Positions 45,456 through 57,846 are shown, numbered from the stretch's first letter. The stretch is 64,000 bases of DNA from Sipunculus nudus (GCA_026874595.1 CM049307.1:5603579-5667578); one strand, 5' to 3'. Notes: a model not told the origin generated them from the sequence alone. Numbers and translations are program-made.

Positions 45456-48400
45456 CCCCCCCCCCCCCCCAATCATCTACTCCATTCTTATCGCTGATAT
45501 CTCTCTTTCCAGAGTGTAAGTATCATATAGTGATATTCGAGTCTGCAGGCTGTTAGTATTTAGTATCATGTGTAAGCTGCATGTCTATATGGAATAAAGA
45601 CTATTACAACCCCCCCCCCCTTATCTACTCCATTCTTATCGCTGATAGGCCTATCTCTCTTTCCAGAGTGTAAGTATCATATAGTGATATTCGAGTCTGC
45701 AGGCTGTTAGTATTTAGTATCATGTGTAAGCTGCATGTCTATATGGAATAAAGACTATTACAACCCCCCCCCCCCCCCTTATCTACTCCATTCGTATCGC
45801 TGATATCTCTCTTTCCAGAGTGTAAGTATCATATAGTGATATTCGAGTCTGCAGGCTGTTAGTATTTAGCATCATGTGTAAGCTGCATGTCTATATGGAA
45901 TAAAGACTATTACAACCCCCCCCCCCCCCTTATCTACTCCATTCTTATCGTTGATATCTCTCTTTCCAGAGTGTAAGTATCATATAGTGATATTCGAGTC
46001 TGCAGGCTGTTAGTATTTAGTATCATGTGTAAGCTGCATGTCTATATGGAATAAAGACAATTACACTATTACAACACCCCCCCCCCCCCTTATCTACTCC
46101 ATTCCTATCGCTGATATCTCTCTTTCCAGAGTGTAAGTATCATATAGTGATATTCGAGTCTGCAGGCTGTAAGTATTTAGTATCATGTGTAAGCTGCATG
46201 TCTATATGGAATAAAGACTATTACAACCCCCCCCCTCTTATCTACTCCATTCTTATCGCTGATATCTCTCTTTCCAGAGTGTAAGTACCATATAGTGATA
46301 TTCGAGTCTTCAGGCTGTTAGTATTTAGTATCATGTGTAAGCTGCATGTCTATATGGAATAAAGACTATTACAACCCCCCCCCCCCCTTATCTACTCCAT
46401 TCTTATCGCTGATATCTCTCTTTCCAGAGTGAAAGTATCATATAGTGATATTCGAGTCTGCAGGCTGTTAGTATTTAGTATCATGTGTAAGCTGCATGTA
46501 TATATGGAATAAAGACTATTACAACCCCCCCCCCCCCCCCTTATCTACTCCATTCTTATCGCTGATATCTCTCTTTCCAGAGTGAAAGTATCATATAGTG
46601 ATATTCGAGTCTGCAGGCTGTTAGTATTTAGTATCATGTGTAAGCTGCATGTCTATATGGAATAAAGACTATTACAAACCCCCCCCCCCCCCTTATCTAC
46701 TCCATTCTTATCGCTGATATCTCTCTTTCCAGATTGAAAGTATCAAATAGTGATATTCGAGTCTTCAGGCTGTTAGTATTTAGTATCATGTGTAAGCTGC
46801 ATGTCTACATGGAATAAAGACTATTACAACCCCCCCCCCCTTATCTACTCCATTCTTATCGCTGATATCTCTCTTTCCAGAGTGAAAGTATCATATAGTG
46901 ATATTCGAGTCTGCAGGCTGTTAGTATTTAGTATCATGTGTAAGCTGCATGTCTATATGGAATAAAGACTATTACAACCCCCCCCCCCCCTTATCTACTC
47001 CATTCTTATCGTTGATATCTCTCTTTCCAGAGTGTAAGTATCATATAGTGATATTCGAGTCTGCAGGCTGTTAGTATTTAGTATCATGTGTAAGCTGCAT
47101 GTCTATATGGAATAAAGACTATTACAAACCCCCCCCCCCCCCTTATCTACTCCATTCTTATCGCTGATATCTCTCTTTCCAGATTGAAAGTATCAAATAG
47201 TGATATTCGAGTCTTCAGGCTGTTAGTATTTAGTATCATGTGTAAGCTGCATGTCTATATGGAATAAAGACTATTACAACCCCCCCCCCCCCTTATCTAC
47301 TCCATTCTTATCGCTGATATCTCTCTTTCCAGAGTGAAAGTATCATATAGTGATATTCGAGTCTGCAGGCTGTTAGTATTTAGTATCATGTGTAAGCTGC
47401 ATGTCTATATGGAATAAAGACTATTACAACCCCCCCCCCCCCTTATCTACTCCATTCTTATCGCTGATATCTCTCTTTCCAGAGTGTAAGTATCATATAG
47501 TGATATTCGAGTCTTCAGGCTATTAGTATTTAGTATCATGTGTAAGCTGCATGTCTATATGGAATAAAGACTATTACAACCCCCCCCCCTTATCTACTCC
47601 ATTCTTATCGCTGATATCTCTTTTTCCAGAGTGTAAGTATCATATAGTGATATTCGAGTCTTCAGGCTGTTAGTATTTAGTATCATGTGTAAGCTGCATG
47701 TCTATATGGAATAAAGACTATTACAACCCCCCCCCCCTTATCTACTCCATTCTTATCGCTGATATCTCTCTTTCCAGAGTGTAAGTATCATATAGTGATA
47801 TTCGAGTCTTCAGGCTGTTAGTATTTAGTATCATGTGTAAGCTGCATGTCTATATGGAATAAAGACTATTACAACCCCCCCCCCCCCCTTATCTACTCCA
47901 TTCTTATCGCTGATATCTCTCTTTCCAGAGTGTAAGTATCATATAGTGATATTCGAGTCTTCAGGCTGTTAGTATTTAGTATCATGTGTAAGCTGCATGT
48001 CTATATGGAATAAAGACTATTACAAACCCCCCCCCCCCCCTTATCTACTCCATTCTTATCGCTGATATCTCTCTTTCCAGAGTGTAAGTATCATATAGTG
48101 ATATTCGAGTCTTCAGGCTGTTAGTATTTAGTATCATGTGTAAGCTGCATGTCTATATGGAATAAAGACTATTACAACCCCCCCCCCCTTATCTACTCCA
48201 TTCTTATCGCTGATATCTCTCTTTCCAGAGTGTAAGTATCATATAGTGATATTCGAGTCTTCAGGCTGTTAGTATTTAGTATCATGTGTAAGCTGCATGT
48301 CTATATGGAATAAAGACTATAACAACCCCCCTCCCCTCCCCCATCATCTACTCCATTCTTATCGCTGATATATCTCTTTCCAGAGTGTAAGAATCATATG

Positions 48401-48502
48401 GTGATATTCGAGTCTGCAGGCTGTTAGTATTTAGTATCATGTGTAAGCTGCATGTCTATATGGAATAAAAACTATTACAACCCCCCCCCCCCCCCCCCCC
48501 GG
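45452..48502 (+). repeat. ~150-bp tandem array, about 20 copies, each with poly-C, splice-like and AATAAA motifs
   Basis: Each unit opens with a poly-C tract of 8-20 bases. 'ttatctactccattcttatc', 'gctgatatctctctttccag', 'agtgtaagtatcatatag', 'tgatattcgagtctgcagg' and 'atatggaataaagactatta' follow. Copies begin near 45476, 45625, 45783, 45936, 46093, 46241, 46393, 46545, 46697, 46843, 46994, 47147, 47297, 47447, 47594, 47743, 47893, 48046, 48194 and 48346. Six copies carry 'tgaaag' instead of 'tgtaag'. Length varies mainly in the C-tract. No RNA gene family recognised. Confidence 0.93.
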
Positions 48503-49600
48503 CCCACGTTGCTGGTATAAAACCACCCCTCTTGCATTTGTCTATTGTTCAGGGTATTAGTTCCTGTCCCTTTCCATCGGGTCCTGGATCATCGTTATTG
48601 ATTCTAATTCGCCCGTCCCACGTTATCATAGGTATTTCTTCTAGTGGGAGGGTAAAAATGTCAGCTCCTCGTAGTGCTGAAAGGTGTACTCGTTTCCGGG
48701 CAATGCTAACACATTACTCGTGGGTAAACAGGGACAGCCTAAACTTTTGTTTAAACCAGGATATTAAGACAATAATGTAGTTATTTATGTGGTGTTTTAT
48801 TAGGCACATATTTCTCCAGTCAGTCTAGGACTGAGGCGGTTAACACTTGCGTGTCACAGACTCCCCCCCCCCCCTCCCCCCCCCCCCCCCCTTCCGGTGC
48901 TGGTATATATTACTCATTGCGCTACTCAGGGTTTGCGCTGCTCAATGGTATAGGCAGACAGTCCAGTGATCAAAATGTCAAGCAAAAAAGGGCAAAATCG
49001 CAACCGATTCCGTAGTTTAAAAAATATGACTGCTATAAGGACAGTTGGTAAGATGAAAAAAATAAAAAAAAACTTAGTATTTATACTTATTCGTATACTT
49101 AAACTGCTAACGGCCACCTTTAGCTAGGGCCTATATAAGGCCGACGCTCATATGAACAATGAGCTCAGTCCCACATAATTAAGACTTTTACTAGAATAAA
49201 TCCGTCCTAAATCCAATAAATCTGCATATATCTTATAACATATGGTTTGGTTTTACAGTGTCGTCATGGTAACGAATAATGAAGTCATATGATGTCAGTC
49301 GGGTGTTCCGGTCCGACATTTGTCCGAAATGGACAAAACTGTGCACTACATATGTGTATATATAGTAGTGCCTTACTTCGTACGGAGATGCATGTATCAC
49401 TATAGAGGTATAATATGCACTGTTTCTTCCTATTTCCCCCTGAAATAGAGATTCGAGCGACTGTGGGCGGTGATTTTAATGCTGGGAGGACTAACAGACA
49501 ACGCCCAGCGAGCTCTGACTTCCTGGTCCCTGCATGGCTGTATCATTATCATCACCTATATCAACTTACATATAAATACAACTTCACTATTCAGTGATGC
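48503..49600. other. Mostly single-copy sequence, no gene assigned
   Basis: More balanced composition than the rest of the window. It contains 'ggtataaaacc' (48513-48523), a second C-rich run at 48863-48891 and 'ggcctatataaggcc' near 49127. The latter resembles a TATA box but has no supported transcript. The open frame 48532-48780 has no recognisable motif. Confidence 0.3.
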
Positions 49601-50175
49601 TCTACAGGAAGTAATCCTGCATGCAAACAGCCAGACATAATGTATCAAACAGCCAGGCATAATGTATCACGCACAAGTTTGGTAGTGTTTGCATGAAGTG
49701 TACCAATGTTTGAGGACAATTTGTTGAACTGATTTTATTTGAAAGCTGTCTTATAAGATATCATTTTGAAGGAGACACTCGTCCTGATATCAGTTTGAAG
49801 GAGACACTCGTCCTGTTTATAATGTGAAGTCTGCTTTATAGGTGTACGTTATTATATGTAGAGTTTGCTATAGGAGAACTTTATGTATATAATGTAAAGC
49901 TTTGCAGGAGTGCTTTATAATGTAACGTTTGATATAGGAGTACTTTACAATGTAAAGTTTGCTAAGAGTATACTTTATAATGTCAAATTTGCTAGGAGTA
50001 CTTAATGATGTCAGGTCTGCTAATTGCACTTTATAATGTCAAGTTTGCCAGGAGCATTTAATGCATTTTATAATATAAAGTTTTGTATGAGCTATGACTA
50101 TGAGTATTTTTAATGAAAAACTGACTATGAACATTTTGAAATGTAGACTTTATACTAGGAGCAAATTAGAGCAGT
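49601..50175. repeat. Weak ~40-bp imperfect repeat
   Basis: 'tttataatgtaaagtttgct' and 'aggagtacttta' recur irregularly about ten times between 49800 and 50160. Old and degenerate. Confidence 0.55.
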
Positions 50176-50314
50176 ATATACTCCAGTTATCATGCGCCAG
50201 TGCCATCCACTATTTAAAGGCAAGCTTGGGCCGATATTTCATTATCAAGGATAACAGTAAATCAGAGCTTTAAAAGTATTTTTTTTCCTGGCAGTCTTAT
50301 CATTCACCTTTGTA

Positions 50315-50513
50315 AATGTCTTCCATTAGGGCCTGCCAAAGGAATTAATGCACCCCGCGACGTTTACTTTGTTTCAGTCAATGGATACAAGGTGGTGTTG
50401 AGAAGCAAACGCGGTATCACCGTATATAAGTATAGCCTTAAGAAAACCTTAAGATTAAGCAATTTTAATTGGAGTCAACTAAAAGCGAAAATTGCTCTTA
50501 CTGTACTGATATA
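50315..50513 (+). other. Possible exon with an open frame
   Basis: An open frame without an early Met reads GPAKGINAPRDVYFVSVNG then YKVVLRSKRG and ends at TAA 50511-50513. A possible acceptor 'cttccattag' precedes it at 50329. The residue composition looks protein-like, but no family is recognised. It could be chance. Confidence 0.2.
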
Positions 50514-51050
50514 AGCACACCTTTGAGCAAAGGGCTTTTTGTGTTAACACGAAATGTATAAATTGCTGTTTCTGAAAAGTAAGTTATTTGTTAAGAACAG
50601 ACACTGCTTTTATTACTTCAGCAGTGATTATTTGCTAAACAATGAACCCCATTGTGTATGTCTCCCGAGTGACAGTCAAGATCGGTATGCTGAATATTCT
50701 ATAGGAGGGGGCCTATGTATTATGATATATCTGTATATAAATGTACTATAAATGTACTATAAATGGCTAATATTCAAATGGCTAAAAACAGGTCTATTTA
50801 CTTCGAATAATGTAACCAAGTATCCCAAAATACACCTACTAGTAAAGCTAAATGTATATACATCGAGAACTATTAAAACTTGGTGTGATGTGAGCTCCTG
50901 AGTCCTGACAATATGATTGATACATAATAAGACCGGGTCAGTACACATACATATATATAATGTGTAAGGTTTAATTGTTATATATAATATTTACATACCC
51001 AATGGTCATGGTCATCTGTGTAGTAAATGTATTTTTCAAATATTTTGTAG

Positions 51051-51478
51051 AGTCTATTTCTGGACCAACTGGCCTGAAGGAGGAGATCGAATACAGCTGA
51101 CACTGGGGAATAGCCAAACCTCCCAGGTAACTATTAATTAATTTTGCTGAACATGTTGTGTTTTGTATAGACCTATATTTATATATGTAGAGAGAGAGAG
51201 AGAGAAATAAAAGTATATATAATATTGAAGGATATGACAAGTATATAAACAAATATACTTAATATAAATTCAATGAAGACCTAATATTTTATATGTTATA
51301 AATGTTTGGTTTAGTATTAATGATATTATTGTCACCCTGGCTTATTGGTTTGAGGTGCCAGTAGTCCTACATAAATCGAAAATTGCAATTATGTGCCAAA
51401 CGTATGGATTTACTTCAAATAAGCCACTGATTGATAAATGACTTTGCTTTTCTATTAGACAACAGTATAACAAATTTG

Positions 51479-51537
<59 letters not shown>

Positions 51538-52335
51538 GTTTATATATTAATATATATGTGTATGTGTGTATGAACCAGAACATGAACATATATACGAGTT
51601 GTAAATACATCCTTTTACTCCTGCAGCTACCCTACACCTGACGACTATAGTACACAGATGTACCTCAAGCCCTGTTGAGCCATGTGGATGGATTGGTTGC
51701 AAATGAACATATAGTAAGTGACTCTGTTACTATGATTCCCATTTATAAATACTATTATAATGAATATTTGCTGATAACATTTTACACGGCTCTATCCCTT
51801 GCTAAAATTTTAATTTTGTAACATTGAAGGCACACATTTTGGGAGATGAATGGGAGGACTCCTTAATCTCAGGAATGAACTCTCCAATTTGAATATTATA
51901 TATAATACATTTCCAATGTAACATCTAAACTAAAAATTATAAGATTGACCTATTCAGCCATATATGCTGTGATTAAATGTACATAAATTCCTGAACACAA
52001 CTCATGGAATTTTACATTCTATTTTGTATTTTCAGACACTGGTGAAAACATCTTCGTTACAAATTTGTATAACTCCGAGTGGAAGGAGGGACCAGGGCAA
52101 GTCTATTGTTCATGTCCAGAAACAGAAAATAAAGAGAGAGCTTTATGATCGTCACGTTGGTAGCCATGAAACCAACCCTGTAGTAGTAAACTACTTGCCA
52201 GAGAGAAAGCCAGGATGGATGCCGATATAATCAAGCTAAGGATATAGTCAGTCGTAAAACTGTTGCAGACAAATACACGTATCACAGTTACACCACCACT
52301 TGGTCTTAATAAATATATGTTCTATTTGAAAATAT
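51051..52335 (+). other. Candidate three-exon spliced transcript, coding status unclear
   Basis: Three segments have plausible splice flanks in one orientation: 51051-51126 (after 'tattttgtag', before GTAACT), 51627-51714 (after 'cttttactcctgcag', before GTAAGT) and 52036-52335 (after 'tgtattttcag', with AATAAA at 52308). The first has one open frame (YFWTNWPEGGD...), but it meets TGA soon after entering the second. The third has a 65-codon frame to TAA at 52228-52230. No single frame spans all three. It could be a long non-coding RNA, a 3' UTR with introns, or coincidence. Confidence 0.3.
51484..51532. repeat. (TA)n microsatellite
   Basis: About 24 TA units. Confidence 0.95.
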
Positions 52336-52341
52336 GTTATT

Positions 52342-52373
<32 letters not shown>

Positions 52374-52390
52374 TATATTTATTTATTTAT

Positions 52391-52427
<37 letters not shown>
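52335..52427. repeat. Compound microsatellite (TTA)n(TA)n...(GA)n
   Basis: TTA and TA repeats to about 52380, then a GA run at 52393-52427. Confidence 0.95.
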
Positions 52428-52430
<3 letters not shown>

Positions 52431-52667
52431 TTACGGATGAACCTGACAGGTGAGCACATTTGACAACCCTTTTGTTAAATTGATATTTTGACAACCTGGG
52501 TTGTTGTTTTAGGTAGACCCATTTTACAACCCTTAAGTTGTCGATTTGACAACCCTATGTTTTCAGTGTTCTTATATTGAAATAATATTCCGTTTGATAA
52601 TATTTGTTTTACAGTGTATAACTATACGTAACCCACTTCTCCCCCATGCACATGTCGATCTGCAGTA

Positions 52668-52675
<8 letters not shown>

Positions 52676-52714
<39 letters not shown>
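52676..52714. repeat. (TA)n microsatellite
   Basis: TA run preceded by GTGTGTG. Confidence 0.95.
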
Positions 52715-52718
<4 letters not shown>

Positions 52719-52879
52719 CTCTCAATGCTTACCAAATTAAGAACCTCACGCCTATGCCACTTAATTCAATATATATTATACGTATACTTGTGTTTGACAA
52801 TCAAAACACCACATGCGCGCACATTTATCCTTAATTTTTCTCTCATTCAGTGTGACGTGTCCTCTCATTCAGTGTGACA

Positions 52880-53357
52880 CATGCGTGCACGGAATAACCC
52901 GTCAATCCTCTTATTTAAAGTGGCAACAATGAACAAAAAGGAGGAGGGGGGGGGACACTTCTGATATAAAAAGTCCTCGAACCATTTCTAAGAGTAAATA
53001 TAGATCAAACCGCAGTCAAGTAGTTCTCGTTTATTGCGGCCTATATAAATACTCCCCGGAGCGTGCGGCGTATATATATAAGTACGTTGTTTGCATTTAG
53101 CAAATAACTCCGGAATATGTATACAGCCTATATACCATGATGGTATCTGCTAACAGGCAAATAAAGACATTACAATATTACGTTATGAGTGCATTACTTC
53201 CTGCATGCAAAGCTTGTGTACACACTGCGGTAACATTATGCAACATAATATATATTTTCTGTTCATTTTCTACAACAGAACTATATTTCATATCTCCTGT
53301 GTCTATGTATCGCATTAAATTCCTGATTTAGCATTAGCGATTCGCCGCTCGACGTGT

Positions 53358-53358
<1 letters not shown>
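52880..53358. other. No gene assigned
   Basis: 'gcggcctatataaatactcc' at about 53037 is TATA-like and is followed by a GC-rich 'ccggagcgtgcggcg'. No transcript structure could be supported downstream. Confidence 0.25.

Positions 53359-53396
<38 letters not shown>
53359..53396. repeat. (TA)n microsatellite
   Basis: About 19 TA units. Confidence 0.95.
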
Positions 53397-53398
<2 letters not shown>

Positions 53399-54235
53399 AT
53401 ATATATACATGTATACATATGCTGCAGGGCACTTTGATTAAAAGTCTATAAATATCCTGAAGTACTAAATTGTTTGTTCCAATCGTGAACGGCTGCCACT
53501 CTTATACTGGTCACGACCTGGTCAATATTTTTAAAAAAGCAACAATCAAACTTTTCTCGACCTAAAATGGATCGACATTTTTGTATTTGTATTATATTCA
53601 TGCACTTTTCGAGACCACAAGTAATCTTGAGGGGAACCTGCGGTAAGGGACCTACCATCAGTTCACTGCAGAATATATGTGTTAATTCTAATAATGGAGT
53701 CACTTATTTTTCTGAGCCGATTTCATGATTTGCTGTAGGTGTACACGTGTTCTTGCATGTTTGACGTGGTTTTGAATCCCTAACCACATGTTAATACGAG
53801 CCTGTGAATAAAATTACGTCCGTCACATGCGTTGGTAGTCACGTCGCAACGCATATGTCTGCGTCCTAAAGTGAGTCTCTCACTGGTTATGTATATATAT
53901 TTATGAAAGTGTTAAATTAAAAAAAAATGAGAATGTTGGGGTATATTACGAATCCCCCCATGCAGATAAACACAGGGCTGATCCAGAAGAGGACCCCATG
54001 CATCCCCCGGATCCGCTTCGGTAAACTTATCGTAGACAAACACTCACAAAAGCCCACTAGGTGGCGCTGGCTGTTGTCAAATACATGAAATACAGTCACA
54101 ACAGTCGCTTTCCGAAGTTCCTCTTTAAAAAATGTTCTCTAACGGACATTTTTTGGTGACGCGACTGTATACAAGGCCAACATCCAGAGAATTATACACA
54201 AGTATAGTGGACAGCATGATATATTTAATAAGCAT
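53397..54235. other. No gene assigned
   Basis: A minus-strand open frame at 53703-53446 (85 codons) has no recognisable motif and no supporting signals. Otherwise AT-rich. Confidence 0.25.
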
Positions 54236-54263
54236 ATATATATATATATACATATACATATAC

Positions 54264-54311
<48 letters not shown>
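54236..54311. repeat. (TA)n/(TACA)n microsatellite
   Basis: TA run interrupted by 'catatacatatacatata'. Confidence 0.95.
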
Positions 54312-54313
<2 letters not shown>

Positions 54314-54479
54314 CTGAGTCACGTATATCACATGTCGGTGACTGAACCTAATTTCGGCTTACCATGCAGTTCGGCTGATAAATTACTAACTTTTTTTGTG
54401 ATACGGCGTGTACTTCCTGATAATGCGTAAATGTTGATTTAGTGATGCTTTATATATTACACAATTAATCCAGTCTGCA

Positions 54480-54740
54480 CATCAATTAATGGCGGATAGA
54501 GGATTTTCAAAAGCAAGGGTCCAACCCAGGAAGACTGAAATGAAATCCTGAGAAAGGTCGTCTGGTTCATGTCCGGGGTGGGGGGGGGGGGCAGGCAAAA
54601 ATAAAATGGTTTACATCCCCCATAAAAGCTTGCGACAATGCGGTGGCACAAAGGGAGGGGCCCAAGTCGCCCTGGACCACGTACCCCCTCTTGTCTCCTC
54701 CCCCTCTGGATCCTCCACGGCACATTAAAATAAACACCAA
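54480..54740 (-). repeat. Fragment resembling a widespread GGATCC/GGGG-type invertebrate repeat
   Basis: The minus strand reads 'ccgtggaggatccagaggg', followed by purine-rich 'ggaggagacaagaggggg'. Open frames here give Gly/Arg- and Pro-rich junk peptides. I recall similar fragments in several marine invertebrate genomes; the family name is unknown to me. Confidence 0.35.
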
Positions 54741-55054
54741 TCCTTGATATAATTGGCATAAACGGTGATATGTCACATCACGAAAATCTGTGCTTTATAT
54801 TATGTGAGTCAATATGTGAGTGAGTGGGTTAATATGTGAGTGAGTGTGCTTGTGTTTGGGAGTAAAAGGAAATGCATAGAGTGGGTTGGGAGCGGAGTCA
54901 CAACAGTCCATGCGAACGACAAAAATAGAACATTTCTTTTCGCAAATTTTCGTTCAGACGTATCCGCGGTGTGAAACCGCCTCTATAGACCACGCGGCGA
55001 AAATCGTTTGAATGTTTGAACGCCTGCCGCAGAAATGGCTATACATGCGTCATT

Positions 55055-55059
<5 letters not shown>

Positions 55060-55108
<49 letters not shown>
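55060..55108. repeat. (TA)n microsatellite, left flank of the pogo insertion
   Basis: TA run that ends at the left terminus of the pogo-like element. A TA run also begins at its right terminus (56143). Confidence 0.95.
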
Positions 55109-55111
<3 letters not shown>

Positions 55112-56142
55112 CGAAACCCCGCCTTGCGACCACCCCACAATTACGACCACTTTGCTTGGTCCCGATTTTTTTTAGTTTATTTATGTTTATAAATGACTCA
55201 AAATTACGACCACCCCTGAATTCAGAATTACGACCAGATTTCTTGGCCCCAACGCTAATGCGACCCCGCTAATGCGACTACCGCCTAGAAGTATTGAAAC
55301 AACATTTGTCACGAGTCAATGGCTGCGTCTTGTCACAGGGCCTTAACGAAAGATCAATGAGGGAAACAAGGATTCCCAACCCGAGTTTTAATCTGGTCCC
55401 GCATATCTTCCTGACTCTGTGTCCGCGCTGAGACTCGTGGCGTAAGTTAAATTTAAATTAAGGTCAAAGGGGGTAACCCTCGGCCAGATTTCTTTATGAG
55501 CCGGTCTGCCTGGCTAACTGCCCTGGGGTCTTGGGCTAGCGATGTTAATTACCCCTGCGTGATCACCTGTATTACAGCTACCCTATATCAGTTTATTTCC
55601 ATACTGGTTAACTTTGCGTTTAAATTGCTTACTGTTGTGTAACCATGCCTCGGAAAGAGCACTCCTTGATGGAGAAAGTTGCGTTTATCAAGGCGGCAAC
55701 ACCAGGACGCAGTCAGCGCCATCAGGCTCAGCAGTTTAGTGCATGCAATATAAACTCAAGCGGAAGGCAAATTATATGACAGCCACATATTATGTTCAAT
55801 ATGAATTCAGTACGTTTTCTTTATATTGCCTCTAGTGTAATTATGTGTTAATCATCAGTCACTACGTATGTGTACATGTTTCTTAATTTTTATCATGTAT
55901 AAATATTTAAACAATTTTGTTTTCTTTTCAGCTACACAAAAAAAATAATAATAAGGGTTCTCTGCTAGGTAAAATAGTTTGTTATAATTGACATTAAATA
56001 TATGTAACAGATACACACTGATACACATTAAACATCGGCGTGTTATATGCGACCAAGGTAAGAGTTTCACAAATACGACCACCCCCGAATTACGACCACT
56101 TAACTCAGTCCCCAGGGTGGTCGTAATTGTGGGGTTCCACTG
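55109..56142 (+). mobile_element. Internally deleted pogo/Tigger-like DNA transposon
   Basis: The right end, read inverted, is 'cagtggaaccccacaattac' 'gaccaccc'. The left end 'tagcgaaaccccgccttgcg' 'accacccc' matches it imperfectly, and 'acaattacgaccac' recurs in subterminal positions on both sides. The element is flanked by TA dinucleotides, the target used by Tc1/mariner and pogo elements, and sits inside a (TA)n tract. A pogo-type transposase N-terminus survives inside. Only about 1 kb remains, so the catalytic domain is deleted. Confidence 0.8.
55645..55779 (+). pseudogene. Pogo-type transposase N-terminal (CENP-B-like HTH) remnant
   Basis: The open frame from ATG 55645 reads MPRKEHSLMEKVAFIKAA, then TPGRSQRHQAQQF, then ACNINSSGRQI, and stops at 55777-55779. 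The pattern (basic start, SL.EKV..I, GRSQR..A..F, I.SI) is that of the first helix-turn-helix of pogo/Tigger transposases and CENP-B, which binds the element's ends. The remainder (second HTH, DDE domain) is missing. This supports the assignment made from the termini. Confidence 0.75.
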
Positions 56143-56616
56143 TATATATATATATATATAAAGTAAAAAAAAAATATGCAAGCTGTGACCCCCCGTCATT
56201 TTCTTTAAGTGAATAGTATGAACAGATAAACCCACATTTTATATTGACAGGTATATACGGTGAGAGAATCACGGGCACGCAATGTAGTGAAGGCCAGGGA
56301 TCAGCTATACTGCTATAGGACTTATAATGCCTACTGCTAGCATCAGATAGTGTAAATTGTATGGTAGGTAGTGTATATTAGAGTATCTTGATCCAGAAGT
56401 TTTGTCACAAAATTAGCAATTATTTTTAATTGTAGCATGGTGATGATGATGATGTTTATTGCAGACTCATGGTCCATATATTTGCATCAATCTACATATA
56501 TTATACATCTATACATAAAAATATAGATACACACATACACACCATCACCCCCCCCCCAACACACACACATATACAAATATATATAATATATATGGCTATT
56601 TTGCCCATTGCAGAAA

Positions 56617-56826
56617 CTAAACATTGAGCTGACCTCTCACGAGCACCAGATGACGCGTCGACTTGCCGTGATAATTATACTTTATCAAAATTAACCTATT
56701 CCCTACCATGTATTCCGGATGATTAAACTTGGTGATTAGCCTTTGCTTCCTACACTGATAGACTAAACGCAGTTGGACTTCATTGAGATACTCTTCTTTG
56801 CTTACTGTGCTGGTGTATTTTTTCAT
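56617..56826 (-). other. Unrecognised 69-codon open frame
   Basis: Starts MKKYTSTVSKEEYLNEVQLR and ends LVLVRGQLNV followed by a stop. It is charged, with no low complexity, and lies in otherwise AT-rich DNA. I recognise no family and no splice context decides it. It could be a real small exon or chance. Confidence 0.2.
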
Positions 56827-57642
56827 GATGAGTAAACTTGATTAGTGGTTATCCTTTGCTTACTATACTTATAGGTCACAGAAGCACTCTGAGATGCATA
56901 TTTGCTGTCGCGGTTTTTTCTTCACGATTGAAGGCGAGATCTTCTGCTGGAGAGCCATCTAGCGGGCCTTTTTTAAACTTATATCAATTAAATATTCAAA
57001 TGCCAAACTTCTCAAATTATTCGATAAGAATGCCAATAATACTACTTTTACATGCAATAAAAACTATTCGTATTATAACATTGTTTCTGAAGTAGACAAT
57101 TTGATTTTACTGGTAAAAAAATGATAAATGGGACTTTTATTAAATATCATTAAATACCAATATATATACTAATAGAAAAATATTTATTAAATCAATTGAA
57201 TTAAAAGCTACCGGACGGACGAAAAAAGTCTATAAGGATATATATATTTTTGGCCGGGAGAGTAGAAATGCTCGCTCGAGAAACACCAGAAAGAACATTA
57301 ATACTTTTAACTAGTAGCCATAGCTAACTGTAAAATGTCAGGTATGTGTGAGAGTACATATATGTCACCACTACACGAATGCACATAGGTGGGATTCAAA
57401 GCTCAGTATGACATGTGTTGAGGAAAGGGAGAAAACCTCTCAGTAACTCGAGTATCTCTTTTTTTAGAGACAAAATTCTGTTATGATAAGCTAATTGCAT
57501 AACTTCCCTGCTTAATTAAGTCTATAACCCATTGTAGCCGCTACATATACATTTTAACTGCTTCTGTAATGGCGGTTATGAACAGTACGACCCGTGTCTT
57601 CTTACACCAAAATACAAAATAACTAAAGTAAAATGCACTTAC

Positions 57643-57689
57643 AGTTGCCAATCTATTGCAGTTGTATTTAAAATAAGTTCTGTTGCCAT
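57643..57689 (-). other. Possible first coding exon on the minus strand
   Basis: On the minus strand 'cttcttcaccATGGCAACAG' has a strong initiation context. The frame runs MATELILNTTAIDWQ plus two bases and then hits a consensus donor GTAAGTGC. A CpG-richer stretch lies upstream (57790-57900). No downstream exon could be matched, so this is only a candidate. Confidence 0.2.
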
Positions 57690-57802
57690 GGTGAAGAAGT
57701 TTTAATGTCATGCCATCCGTGAAACTAAAAATAAAACTGCCTTTTCCGGAAAATACGATCGTATCGTGGCCAAAAACCACATATATCTCTATATATGGTG
57801 AG

Positions 57803-57846
57803 GCGACGAAACAGTCGTCCGTTAACAGTGCAAGACGTTTCGTCGC
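57803..57846. other. Perfect 10-bp inverted repeat
   Basis: 'gcgacgaaac' (57803-57812) and 'gtttcgtcgc' (57837-57846) could form a stem with a 24-nt loop. Function unknown. Confidence 0.6.

Noticed and set aside
36880-48502. Regular repeats resembling a CRISPR array
   Set aside because: Monomers are head-to-tail without unique spacers, the genome is eukaryotic and no cas genes are present.
49415-49597. 'GGDFNAGRTNR' resembling the GDFN motif of LINE endonucleases
   Set aside because: Only this short string matches; no flanking endonuclease or RT motifs occur on either side.
52263-55272. Frames encoding runs of Tyr-Ile
   Set aside because: Translations of (TA)n microsatellites.
57803-57846. 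Inverted repeat as a tRNA or riboswitch
   Set aside because: Only a single stem is present; no cloverleaf or other conserved structure.
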